Assembly (NCBI GenBank): GCA_022496805.1
Contig: CM040085.1
Location: forward strand, 27,185,811 to 27,249,810
From: Pohlia nutans
Taxonomy: Eukaryota; Streptophyta; Bryopsida; Bryales; Mniaceae
Reading direction: 5' to 3'
Length of the DNA: 64,000 nucleotides
How positions within the stretch are numbered: the stretch's first letter is position 1; the number at the start of each line of letters is the position of its first letter. Under the pieces are notes generated by a model. It was not told where the DNA came from, made no database searches, and worked only from the letters and a program-made list of their open reading frames with translations. Positions 23,205 to 32,982 of the stretch are shown in pieces. Both the position numbers and the translations under genes were made by a program.

Positions 23205-24662
23205 TCATTCGGATGTACTTAGAGAAGCTGGTACAGATGAAGACTCTGAAGGAGTGGCAGAAGATTGACTCGTATATTCACCAGCACGTTGTGTGGTCGA
23301 TTGACGTGCTTGTTGTGCTTCAAGTGAAACCAGACTCCACTGCAAGTTAACAACCCAACTTACTTCGACTGGCCAATTATAGTCATAGTGGTCCTCCCAG
23401 TTAAAGTCTTCCCAATCGGAGGTAAATTCCTTTTGTTTATCAAGAGGAAAGGTCATAATGAACTTGCTCACAATTTCTTTGATTTCTTTCTGTCGATCAT
23501 AACCTTTAGGAGTACATCCGAACTTGAGTATCCAGCTCCATCTCCGGAACATCAGAGATCTCGTTGAAGCTTTCAGGAGCAAATGCCCTGCGATCACCTC
23601 TTCAAATATGCTCTGGATGACAACTATCCACTCAAAAAGTGCCCTCAAATATCCGAAACTTTCGATTTCTGACAGTGACTTCAAACAATCACTAAGTTTA
23701 GGTCCCTCAACTATTAACTCTACAAGGTCCTTGGCACATCCAGTCTCTAACAAGAAGCGTAATACCCAACGAATATTGTCAATATAGTGAGTACAATAGT
23801 AGCCACAAAACCTTTCTCTACTTTGGTCTTTTGCGTCTTCTATAGCATCACAAATAGCTTTCTCAACCTCGTCGTTCACGTATTTGAAGAATCCCTGCAA
23901 GATACCACTACAGCAGGGTCCCTCAATCAATTTGTGAAAAACTGCATCAAACCTAGTCCGAGCGTCCTCGGTACTATCTCCCAAGGCACTGACGAAGTAC
24001 TTGTGCAGTGCATCCTGCGTCAGGCCAAACAATGTCTTGTACCTTTTGGTGTTGGATAAATGTAACTCTAATCGTGCACTGGGATCTGCAGCACAATCTG
24101 AAGGGTAATAGGGAGATTGGGTGAATCTTCAGGTTCGCTTCTCATTGTCTTGCGACCAAGGAACCCCAGCCAAGTAGCATACACAATTTGCTACAACTTC
24201 CTCATAACTAATTTGTGCAGCTACTTGCAGAAGCCTCAAGCAATACCTGATACTCCGTATTTTCTGGAATGGTGAGTACATGCGGGAGAAACAGTCCTTG
24301 TAATACTTAACCTTTGTGTGAACATCGAGACTCAAGTGCACTGACTTCAACGGTCCTTCTGTGAGCGTATCCTTAGTCCATCTCTCGCTCAAGCAAGTAG
24401 AGAGATACTTACTGCAACTGCGCAGCCAACTGGAGTGCAGGTGCAAATCCGCTAAGCTCACCTCCTGCACTATATCATTTTCCAACTTTGTGTCTCGTTT
24501 CCGTTTGCTGCCAATAATGTTCCTCCCTCCTTCCTCATCTGCGGCAGTGGAGCCTTGATCCAAGGAGATAGTCCTTGTTTCCCGAGTGAATGCAGCAGAG
24601 CTTCGGACCAAGGACACGACCACATCGCTCTCATCTCTATCACCATACCACTCCTGTGCCAT
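23205..24662 (-). CDS. BTB/POZ-domain protein with a frame break (possible pseudogene)
   Basis: Resembles the plant BTB/POZ group near At3g50780 / At1g63850, thought to act as CUL3 ubiquitin-ligase adaptors. Part 1 (24662-24129, from ATG) has the BTB start (YGDRDESDVVVSLVR), HSSWLRSCSKYLSTCLSERW, and a BACK-like stretch (EEVVANCVCYLAGVPWS). Part 2 (open from about 24089 down to 23205) carries the family's C-terminal helical domain (RWVLRFLLETGCAKDLVELI; WILKFGCTPKGYDRQKEIKE; FPLDKQKEF) and a Ser/Thr-rich tail. The parts are in different frames. A stop follows NEKRT, and the segment between parts is only ~40-75 bp. Either a very short intron (donor GG|GTTCC, acceptor GCAG near 24090) joins them, or the gene has a frameshift. 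A truncated MITE lies at its 5' edge. Confidence 0.6.
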
Positions 24663-24685
24663 GGCTAATTAAGGGCTCTTCCAAG

Positions 24686-24815
24686 TTTGTTCTATACTAC
24701 AAGATCAACAGTGTTAATCGTGTCAAACTAAAGTCGTGTTACTGCAAACAAATAATTTGCAGCAGGGGGTCCAGTTTTCCTACACTACAAAACATACACA
24801 GTAGGCACTTAGGGG
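24686..24815. mobile_element. Truncated TTAA-type MITE just upstream of BTB gene
   Basis: An inverted, 5'-truncated relative of the element at 39702-39943 (shared CTACAAGATCAACAGTGTT and CAGCAGGGGGTCCAGTTTTC). It ends with CTTAGGGG followed by TTAA (24816-24819). It begins only ~24 bp upstream of the BTB start codon, so it may contribute leader or promoter sequence. Confidence 0.7.
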
Positions 24816-24869
24816 TTAAGCTCGTCCATGCAGAATGAAAGGCTCAAGAGGATTTAGGGTTTAGAGTTT

Positions 24870-26194
24870 AGGGGTGACACGAGATTGTCGACATCGTTGG
24901 GCTCCATGGTACGAAGGTAAACTCGACAAGGTAATCAACGTCGCCGTTTGCAGATTCAGCGAAACTCACAATAGTACTGCGATCATGTGTGCCCTTCAAC
25001 TTCATCATGACCAAAACCAAAATGATCGATCAGTCTGACACTCTCATTTTTCCCAATGCAATTGACATTGGAAGCTTAGAATCAAGTGGAGATTACCAGA
25101 CTGATACGGTACTTCACTCTCCCCTTGGCCGTACATCCACTCGGCCGTTGTTTCGAATACTCTTTGAACGAAAACACTTCCATTCTTGATCTCCTCTACC
25201 ACCAAACATAGTCACTCATATCCTCGTCTACTTTGACTAAATATTCTCTCACAGACCAAACCTAAACCGAAATGATTCAAGGCAATAAGAAAATGTAACA
25301 AGAACCCTAAACCCAAGAGATGACATACCATACAGGCACTCTCCATGGCGAAAAAATTCGGTGCCGATCCAACGACTCAACATGATTGTTTCCACATGCT
25401 GGCCATAATGACGACCCTGGATGGCTCCTTCAAGGCAATCTGTGAAGAGGGGCCTCGCGACAGAGAAAGTTGGAAATTGAGGAATGACGAGTGCATATGG
25501 GCGCGTGTTGGTCAATCACTCACGGTCCCTTGAAATGAATGAATACGAATGAAGCCACGAGCGCAGTGGTTGGCTGATCCCAGTGAGCGCCAGACAACTT
25601 TTAGATTCAGAGTCCTCGCTCTGGTAATTGAGCACCGTTAAGTTTCTGGCACCTCAATCGGCCGGCGATGAATCCCTGGCCACACAAAGTAAGATAACCA
25701 AGCTTGTTTGGGAGTGAAAGGCGGCCGGTGATGGAGATGCTCCCCGAAAGTCTCGATGCATTGCTTCCGATGCCGCGCTATAAATGGCCCCATGCGCCAT
25801 TCTTTGCGTTTGCGACTTGGAAAAGAAGGAGGTAAATTGCAAAAATGATGAATCTTTCAACCATGTGTCAGACCTTGTCTCGAGTTTGTCTCTTCCTGCT
25901 TTTAAGTGACGCAGGTGCATTCCAACAACGCACATCTCTTGCGGCACACAACAGCTTCTTGCATGCGTCAGGCTAAGAAAATAAATTCTACAAACGCACT
26001 GTAGACCTACTTCAAGAACGTAGATGCCTGCTGCGGATGTTGCCGTACTCACGTTGGGCGATTGTAGCGAATCGGCCAGGAGCCATGGCTCTGTTTCTCG
26101 CCGGCCAGAGCAGCCTATGACCATTCAGGATATCTACTCATATCTTTTATGAGTACAAATTTTTGACTTCGTTCTTTCATTGGAGTGCATGTTT
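24870..26194 (-). pseudogene. Unrecognised duplicated gene, copy 2 (decayed)
   Basis: The same blocks as 16360-17470 in the same order and orientation. Here the reading is broken: the first exon homologue (MTNTRPYALVIPQF ... SRWIGTEF) shifts frame at the AAAAAA run near 25347, and five bases are missing after FVP near 24910. The TATAAATGG box is retained at 25779-25787. This copy has lost function if the gene is real. Confidence 0.5.
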
Positions 26195-26297
26195 GGCTCT
26201 TTGTCCAGTGGACAATGAACAGACATTTTACTCACACCGGCCTCAAAAGAGGACCAGAGTTTCTATCATTTCTATAATTATTATGGAGTGCGTGTTT
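26182..26297. mobile_element. 5'-truncated retroposon fragment with 13-bp target duplication
   Basis: GGAGTGCATGTTT (26182-26194) and GGAGTGCGTGTTT (26285-26297) flank a 90-bp insert that is absent from the paralogous copy near 17405. The insert carries a short hairpin (CCGGCCTCAAAAGAGGACC) followed by TTTCTATC-type sequence. The same 3' module is at 55071-55153. A long target duplication, 5' truncation and a shared 3' end indicate target-primed reverse transcription by a LINE or a SINE using one. Confidence 0.6.
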
Positions 26298-26972
26298 TTG
26301 CGCCAGCTTTTGCAACGAGCCTTGGAGTGAGGATGTGGCCTTTGTTTCTTTTAAGGGTGGTTGCAGTTTCAATTTGCTTACAAGGAGCAATAGATATGGT
26401 GAGAGTTTAGCACTTGTGGATGTGGAATACAAATTAAAAATGCACATGCAATGTGCACACCAACTTCTAATGCCTTTTGGTGCCTTTTTTTTGTAATTGG
26501 TTTTAAAAAGGAAAGTTTTGAAACCATTGTTGGACTTGCGATTCTTCCAAAATTTGAGTCTTCAAAGTTTTGTTTGAAATTTGCAAATGTAGTTGCCATC
26601 TTTTGGACATCTTCTCAAGGCAAAGATGATTTTGGATATGTTATTCTCATTAACTATATTTGAAAAATAGCACACAAGTAACTAACATAATTATCTACGT
26701 GATGGTCAAAAACTTCAACGTTGCATGGTTCCAAACTTTCTACAAATATGACTCAAAATCCTATAACCTTGTTGAACAAATTGAAGAAAAAAAAATCATT
26801 TATTTTTATTGTTATAATTGTGCAATTAATGAAGTGAAATGGACTAAGAGCAGTTTAGACAAGTATTGTATGATTGGGAGTGATAAAATTATTACTTTTA
26901 TATATTTTTATACTCATGTTTTACTCATTGCCTTAGAAATTACAATTTGGAACAATTTTTTTGTCAAATATA
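26298..26972. other. Intergenic, no gene seen
   Basis: The rest of the duplicated block up to ~26360 is followed by a decayed relative of the 15716 element (to ~26440) and AT-rich sequence. Confidence 0.4.
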
Positions 26973-27393
26973 CTCCCTCCATCGCCTAATAGATGATGCT
27001 TTTGAGAAGAATAATTGTCCCAAATTACTTGATGCAAATTTCTTATTAAATTGAAATTGTTTTCATTGATTCAAACAAAGAAAAATCACAAAACAAGTGC
27101 ATAGGAAATGTTTTTTGTATGTGAAGCTTGTCTTTACTCATGTAGGATCACAAACAACATATGAGCTAGCTAAAATCAATGCTAGCATATGGTCCTTGCA
27201 TCAAAGAACGCATTGCAACGAACATCAGCATGCTACCACATGCCGCACATATCATATGCAATATTATATTGCTTTGATATACAACCACTCCAAAATAGAA
27301 ATTTATTGTATTTAAAGATTTGATGAAATCACTCTAGTTTACTTTAATTTTTGATTTTTTTCGAAAGCATCATCTATTGTGGGACGGAGGGAG
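26973..27393. mobile_element. Stowaway-like MITE, second copy
   Basis: The ends CTCCCTCCATCGCCTAATAG and, inverted, CTCCCTCCGTCCCACAATAG are flanked by TA on both sides (26971-26972, 27394-27395). The interior (GATCACAAACAACATATGAG; TAGCTAAAATCAATGCTAGC) is the inverse of that in 9129-9526. Confidence 0.85.
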
Positions 27394-28101
27394 TAGTCTT
27401 CATCTTTTAGGGACAAATCAAACTTATGGATAGAATTTTTAAATGTGTTATTTTTGGTAAAGACTATCATTGGCGAGAAGCAACCAACACAACCTTAGTT
27501 GAGCTTAACTAATCTGAGAGAATCTCGTATTCCGGAATCCCATATGCCATTCTCTAACATAATATGGCCAGATTGGGAGGTGAGTACCACAAGGGCTAAA
27601 GAACCTTATGTAGCACACAACATGATTATGTACTCGATGATCACCACTGCAGAACTAAGCTAGGTCTCACATACACACACAGGTATATATAATGCATGAT
27701 CCATCACACAAGAAAATATATACTAGCACTACAAACAGAGGCGAAGTTTCTCACTCTGGAGGATCCTGTTCATTGTCGCTTTTCACTTTACATGCTTGTC
27801 ATACGTGACGCATCGCACTCACCAAGTCCAACCAAAAAATTTGGTGAGTGCGAAGTGGTGCCGTTTGACTCACAGATGGAGTGAAAAGTGACGCCTTAGA
27901 AACAATAACTTGTCACTTACCAAAGTGTATGTTCAGTCGATTGCACTCTGAACTGGTTATCGTCACACGCACTCCACATTATCACATTCCAGTATCTGCA
28001 TCTGAGAGTGTGATTGAACACTTTCCATATGTCAAGTACTGAACTCATGTATGTTGGTTACTCACCAAAAGGATGTTATGAAAGAGTTCTGAAAGAGTGC
28101 A

Positions 28102-29101
28102 CAGTGGGGTACCAATCAAAATGTCGTTTTCGAATTCGCAGTGAGAAAAATTTCAGTACTGCCAACTTTGAAAGCCTCCCGAGAGCTCAAAAACTAGTAT
28201 TGTACCACGAAATTTTTACCAAAGAATTATCTTTAAGTTAATTATATGTGTGCCAAATTGCAAGGCCAAAAGATTCACCAAAAAAAAGTTATTCAAAAAT
28301 CTACCAACATTGGTAGCTGTGGAAATTTTTTCACTGCTGCCAACTTTGACAGCCTCCCAAAGATTGAATAAATTTTATTTTTCCATGAAATTCTTGGAAC
28401 AAAAACCTCTTTATGTTAATAACATATGATAAAAATTTCAAGGCCAAAAAATTAATACAAAAAAATATTTTAACAATCTACCAACATGCCCTCTAGGTTA
28501 CAAGCAGTGATTGAGGCAAAAGGAGGACATACATGTTGGTAGATTGTAAATATTTTTTTTTGTATAAATTTTTTGACTTTGAAATTTGGTATGAATGTTT
28601 TTATCATAAAGAGCATGTTGTGCCAAAAATTTCATGGTAAATAGACAAATTCTCAACCGTTGGGAGGGTGTCAAAGTTGATGTCAAAGTTGGTGTCAAAG
28701 TTGGTAGATATGTTGCCTCAATCACATGTTGGTAAATTGTTAATATCTTTTTTTGTATTAATCTTTTGGCCTTGAAATTTTTATCATATGTTATTAACAT
28801 AAAGAGGTTTTTTTTCTAAGAATTTCATGGCAAAAAAAAAAAACATTTAATCTTTGGGAGGCTGTCAAAGTTGGCAGCAGTGAAAAAATACCAATGTTCA
28901 TAGATTTTGAATAACTTTTTTTTGGTGAATCTTTTGGCCTTAAAATTTGGCACACATATAATTAACTTAAAGATAATTCTTTGGTAAAAATTTCGTGGTA
29001 AAATACCAGTTTTTGAGCTTTTGAGAGGCTTTCAAAGTTGGCAGTACTAAATTTTTTCTCACTGCGAATTCGAAAACGACATTTTGATTGGTACCCCACT
29101 G
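28102..29101. repeat. 1-kb foldback with ~400-bp arms
   Basis: The outermost ~45 bases of each side are perfect inverted copies beginning CAGTGGGGTACCAATCAAAA. The pairing continues imperfectly for about 400 bp per arm (shared inner motifs CTGCCAACTTTGA, CCTCCCAAAGATT, TATGTTAATAACATATGATA). The core holds a third, partial copy of the arm sequence. TA follows the right end and CA precedes the left. CAGTG ends with TA suggest a Tc1/mariner-type foldback. A transcript would form a long hairpin. Confidence 0.85.
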
Positions 29102-29214
29102 TACATGCTTCTTACCTTATGTTGACTTCGCACTATTATTCTTCTGACCACTTTCAAAATGATGAGAAATTAAACTCCAGCACATTTTCAACCCGCAGCA
29201 GCTAAGTAAGTTAA

Positions 29215-29374
29215 TTGCCCTGTTGGCTCTGATGGACAGGTTGCAGGGTTACACGTGCAATGTTCTTCACTGATTCTGGTGGTATAAAATTTGGTCTCAT
29301 CTAAATTATATGTTTCACAATATGATCAATTGAATTTGACATTTTAAAACCATGAATCCTTGGTCCTTTAGGGG
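29215..29374. mobile_element. Truncated CCCCTAAA-superfamily MITE
   Basis: It ends CCTTGGTCCTTTAGGGG followed by TTAA (29375-29378). The interior (AATGTTCTTCACTGATTCTG; GGTATAAAATTTGGTC) matches 41190-41413. The left end is lost. Confidence 0.65.
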
Positions 29375-29517
29375 TTAAGGTTACATGTTAAGGAAACATA
29401 ACCTCTTCACGTGTAGAGGAGTTCATGCAATTTGTAAAATTTAGTTTGTCAATACCAAAAAAGTCTGTTGATTTTGAAATGGAAGTGAGGTTTAAATGAA
29501 GAATCCAATATACTGTA

Positions 29518-29651
29518 CTAGATAGAGTTTTCCATGGGCTCTGCTACAACATGTAGCGGGTGCATGCTATCTTCGAGTCGCCAAGCAACAAGGTGGTAGG
29601 GCTCATGTATCCACTACACGACTTGGCGAGCCTATGGAGTACTCTATCTAG
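29518..29651. repeat. 134-nt imperfect hairpin
   Basis: CTAGATAGAGT (29518-29528) pairs with ACTCTATCTAG (29641-29651). The pairing continues with mismatches through CCATGGGCTC / GAGCCTATGG and further inward. The size and imperfect pairing resemble plant miRNA precursors or tiny MITEs; no mature sequence is recognised. Confidence 0.55.
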
Positions 29652-30739
29652 CATAGCCTACGACTTGTGTCACACATTAGTAAAGTCTTATTTTGAAAAG
29701 TACACTATGGAAAGTTAAGAACAGAAAGAGACAAGGAGTTCTCTACAAACATTTGGAATACGCCACAAAGATTGTGTGAGGAAAATACATTACGGGTTAT
29801 AACTATACTGCTTAAAACCAATTTGAAGATGCTACAACTAGTTCTCATCCTTAGAGTAAACAATGCTGCAACTATTCTTAACAAAAACATGTAAAAGTTG
29901 ACATTTATTGGGACATCCTATTGAATACCCTTTTCACATTGCCCACTTAAGAATGGTTCAAAATATGTCTTTTCACAGAACACTAAGTCAAGAAAAAATT
30001 AATTTTGCAAGCAATGTACTATCTTAATAGAACATGATATATTATCTTATACTCTAAGTAGTGTATATTATCTACTAAAAATAGTTTAAAACTCACAACA
30101 ATAGATAGATAGATATTATTACCCATTTTACTTCATCTAGCTGCTTCATGGCATGCATGGCCCTGGCATGAACATCATTTCTGCCATGTCTGGAAATACA
30201 TGTTTCTGTACACAAAGGAATCTCACTTTCTAAAGCCGCATGTCATTACCTGAGTCTAAAATTGTGTCAAATTTAAGCACAAACTATTCAGCATAAACTT
30301 TAGTGGCTTTGCATTGATTACCAATGCCCAGCAATACCTGCAGAGCACAACCAGCTTACAGAAACTCCACAAAAGGGAGTCAGTAAGCTAAGCATCTTGA
30401 TTGATCTTTCCACTTCAACAAAACCTTGTTAAAAGTATGTCACAACTGATTGTTGTGTTTTTCTGGAATGCTTGCTCACTTTTGCATTGCATCTCCCAAC
30501 AATCATTGACATCTTTTCCCTTTTATTCTGAGGCATCTTGCACCTCCAGATGGCAACGTTGATAATGATTGAAAAGAAGTACCCTGAATAAATTCGGACG
30601 GACACCAAAGCAGCTGGGATTAAAGACTCCTGGTACAAATTCCAAGAAGTCCAGCTGCATCATTAAGATTTAGAACTACACTTGAAATTTTAAAAGATTT
30701 GTTTCATTTTTTAATATCAATTTATAGTTGCAGAACAGA
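29652..30739. other. Intergenic, 3' flank of the LysM receptor kinase
   Basis: No gene supported. The right-hand part is the likely 3' UTR of the minus-strand receptor kinase. Confidence 0.4.
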
Positions 30740-32680
30740 CTATCTACTAGAAACTACAGATGATGAAGGTACAGAGGAGTATAATGCATCATGGTATGCA
30801 TCACCTGATTTCGAAACTTGTCTTTCGCATGTGGAGTTCAACAGATCATTTAAAGAAATTTGAGGCTTGTTTTCTCTAAAAGATAGTTCGGGTTTGTGAC
30901 GTGGCACTTCAGGGGCATCTAAATCTCTGGCCAAAACCTGCACTACCTCACGCATAGAAGGACGAGAGGTAGGATTTGGATGCGAACAAAGCAAACCCAA
31001 TTTCAAGACATTGCACATTTGGTCCATGTCAAAATCCTCCAACAATAATGGATCAGCCATGCTCAGTAAGTCTCCTTCGTCCAATCGTCTCCAAACCATG
31101 TCCACCAAAACCATGTCATCGATATTTTTAATACTCGCATCCAAAGCCCTTCGACCGCAAGCCACTTCCAATGCAACTGCCCCAAATGCAAACACATCTG
31201 TTTTTTCCGTAAATTTTCCACTTGTGGCCTCTGGAGCTATGTACCCAAACGTTCCAGCAATATTTGTAGTTGGAACAGTGTACTTGTGGTTCACAAGCCG
31301 TGCAAGCCCAAAGTCACCCAGTTTTGGATTGTACTCATCATCCAACATGACATTGCTGGGCTTTACATCACGGTGTATGACCTGTTGCCGCCATCCTTCA
31401 TGAAGGTAGTGTAGAGCCGCTGCAATACCAGACACTATCTTCCACCGTTGACTCCATGACAGAATCTCTTTTGTAGTCTTGGGATTGAAAAGAGCTTGAT
31501 CCAAACTACCTTTGGGCAACAACTCATACACCAATAAGAATTTGCCTCGCTCTCTGCAGAATCCCATGAGCTCCACCACATTACGATGCCTCAGCTGGCT
31601 GATAATTTGCACCTCTGCCAGAAACTCTTTTTCACCCTGTCGCGAGTGATTACTTACTCTCTTCACTGCTACATGGGCTCCTGTTTTGGGCAAAACACCC
31701 TTGTACACACTTCCAAATCCACCTTCTCCTAGTTTCGATTGATCACTGAATTGTTTCGTGGCAGCACTCAGGTGTTTGTAGCTGATAAATCCTGGTATCC
31801 CAGCCATCTCCGCCAATCCCTTCTTGTCACAAGTCTCAATGTCATGGCGAGCCCGTCTTCTACGCAGACACAAGCAGACTGCAAATGCTACTATAACAAA
31901 GACTGCACTCAAGCTCCCACCAATACTTAATCCCAGAATGAGCCCCAGGGTTTTGGCCTTAGCCTGAGGTGAAGGAACAACCAGTGTTGGCAGGATGTCC
32001 AGTGGGACAAGCAGCGTGGTGTTTTCACCCAGAGAAGCAGTTACTGCCAACTGATTCGCAGCCGCAAGTTTCGCCACGGAGATGCCAAAGTATCCACTGA
32101 TGATGCCGAGCGTTTCATTGGGATAGACCGTGTGCGTAAGCAAGAAGCTTGCCCCATCTGCAATCTGTGCAGCAGTTGGGCAGGCGCAGAAGATGGGCAC
32201 TTTGATCACGTTGTCAAGTTGGAGGTTGTAGGCATCAATGGTGGGATTGAAAGCCATCATGGCCTGGTATGTTGTCAACCCACCGAAGACGGTCACCGAC
32301 AGCTCCCAGAGGGTGTCTCCCCGGACGATAGTGTGCAACACTTGCATCTGTGAGATCAAGTCCTGGCAGCTACAATCAACAGGGATGTAAAGAAACTGGC
32401 CTTTGGAAAGAATAGCATCTGGGGCCATGACACTCAATCCACTGACCGTGGAAATGCTGGTGGCAGTCTTGTTGAAATAGCCTCCCACTTTTTGCAGCGT
32501 TTCCCCCGCTTGGAATGTCCTGTACAAGGCATAAGCGCTGCACGTTTTTGATACGCCATTGCAAGAGTATCCCGCTGTGTTGTTGTACTCCTGCTGTGCC
32601 ATTGCTCTCATGGGCGCTGTTGCCCCTGCCCACGCCAACAATACTGACAGAAGCAGCCCATTTATCCGAATCAACGACAT
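30740..32680 (-). CDS. LysM-ectodomain receptor kinase with lectin-RLK-type kinase
   Basis: A plasma-membrane receptor kinase expected to bind chitin- or Nod-factor-like glycans outside and signal by phosphorylation inside. The intronless frame gives 646 residues from the ATG that opens a signal peptide (MSLIRINGLLLSVLLAWAGA, cleavage near AMA|QQ); an ATG-like start 22 codons upstream is polar and less likely. The ectodomain has CNGVSKTC, CSC and CAC, the cysteine spacing of LysM-RLKs, and three LysM-like repeats (about 53-100, 116-165, 180-228). A membrane segment at ~245-272 is followed by CLRRRRAR. The kinase has GEGGFGSVYKG, Lys340, Glu356, HRDVKPSN (Asp438), DFG (Asp456) and APE, so it should be active. 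Its motifs (VKRVSNHSRQGEKEF, KLGDFGLARL, GLLCSHPNPTSRPSMREV) are those of L-type lectin RLKs rather than LYK kinases. The tail is Ser-rich. Confidence 0.93.
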   Translation of the reverse strand: MSLIRINGLLLSVLLAWAGATAPMRAMAQQEYNNTAGYSCNGVSKTCSAYALYRTFQAGETLQKVGGYFNKTATSISTVSGLSVMAPDAILSKGQFLYIPVDCSCQDLISQMQVLHTIVRGDTLWELSVTVFGGLTTYQAMMAFNPTIDAYNLQLDNVIKVPIFCACPTAAQIADGASFLLTHTVYPNETLGIISGYFGISVAKLAAANQLAVTASLGENTTLLVPLDILPTLVVPSPQAKAKTLGLILGLSIGGSLSAVFVIVAFAVCLCLRRRRARHDIETCDKKGLAEMAGIPGFISYKHLSAATKQFSDQSKLGEGGFGSVYKGVLPKTGAHVAVKRVSNHSRQGEKEFLAEVQIISQLRHRNVVELMGFCRERGKFLLVYELLPKGSLDQALFNPKTTKEILSWSQRWKIVSGIAAALHYLHEGWRQQVIHRDVKPSNVMLDDEYNPKLGDFGLARLVNHKYTVPTTNIAGTFGYIAPEATSGKFTEKTDVFAFGAVALEVACGRRALDASIKNIDDMVLVDMVWRRLDEGDLLSMADPLLLEDFDMDQMCNVLKLGLLCSHPNPTSRPSMREVVQVLARDLDAPEVPRHKPELSFRENKPQISLNDLLNSTCERQVSKSGDAYHDALYSSVPSSSVVSSR

Positions 32681-32886
32681 CTTGTAAGCAGTCGTGCACA
32701 AGGGATTCGTAGCATCCTCACCCTCAATTTGTGCCCTCTGCTTCACTTTGCCTTGGACTCGGTCAGTCGTCTACTAATGTCGATCATGACGTCCAGGGCG
32801 TACTCCAAGTCGCCATTTTGTCCGTAAGTCCAGCCTCTGAACTGCAAGATGAGATTAATCCACTCGTCACTTTCAATTCAGGACTA

Positions 32887-32982
32887 GGTAACCGGTGTCT
32901 GGAGCAGGGTTACCAAGTTCTACCAGTTTAATATTACAAGAGTATTTTTGGATAGTCCTGACCACTTCAGACACCGGTTACC
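32887..32982. repeat. 15-bp hairpin upstream of the LysM receptor kinase
   Basis: GGTAACCGGTGTCTG (32887-32901) and CAGACACCGGTTACC (32968-32982) are perfect inverted repeats around a 66-base loop. They lie about 210-300 bases upstream of the receptor start codon, within its probable promoter or leader. Confidence 0.7.

Noticed and set aside
28101..29101. CRISPR-like or phage repeat interpretation of the foldback
   Set aside because: Two inverted arms, not spaced direct repeats; the genome is eukaryotic.
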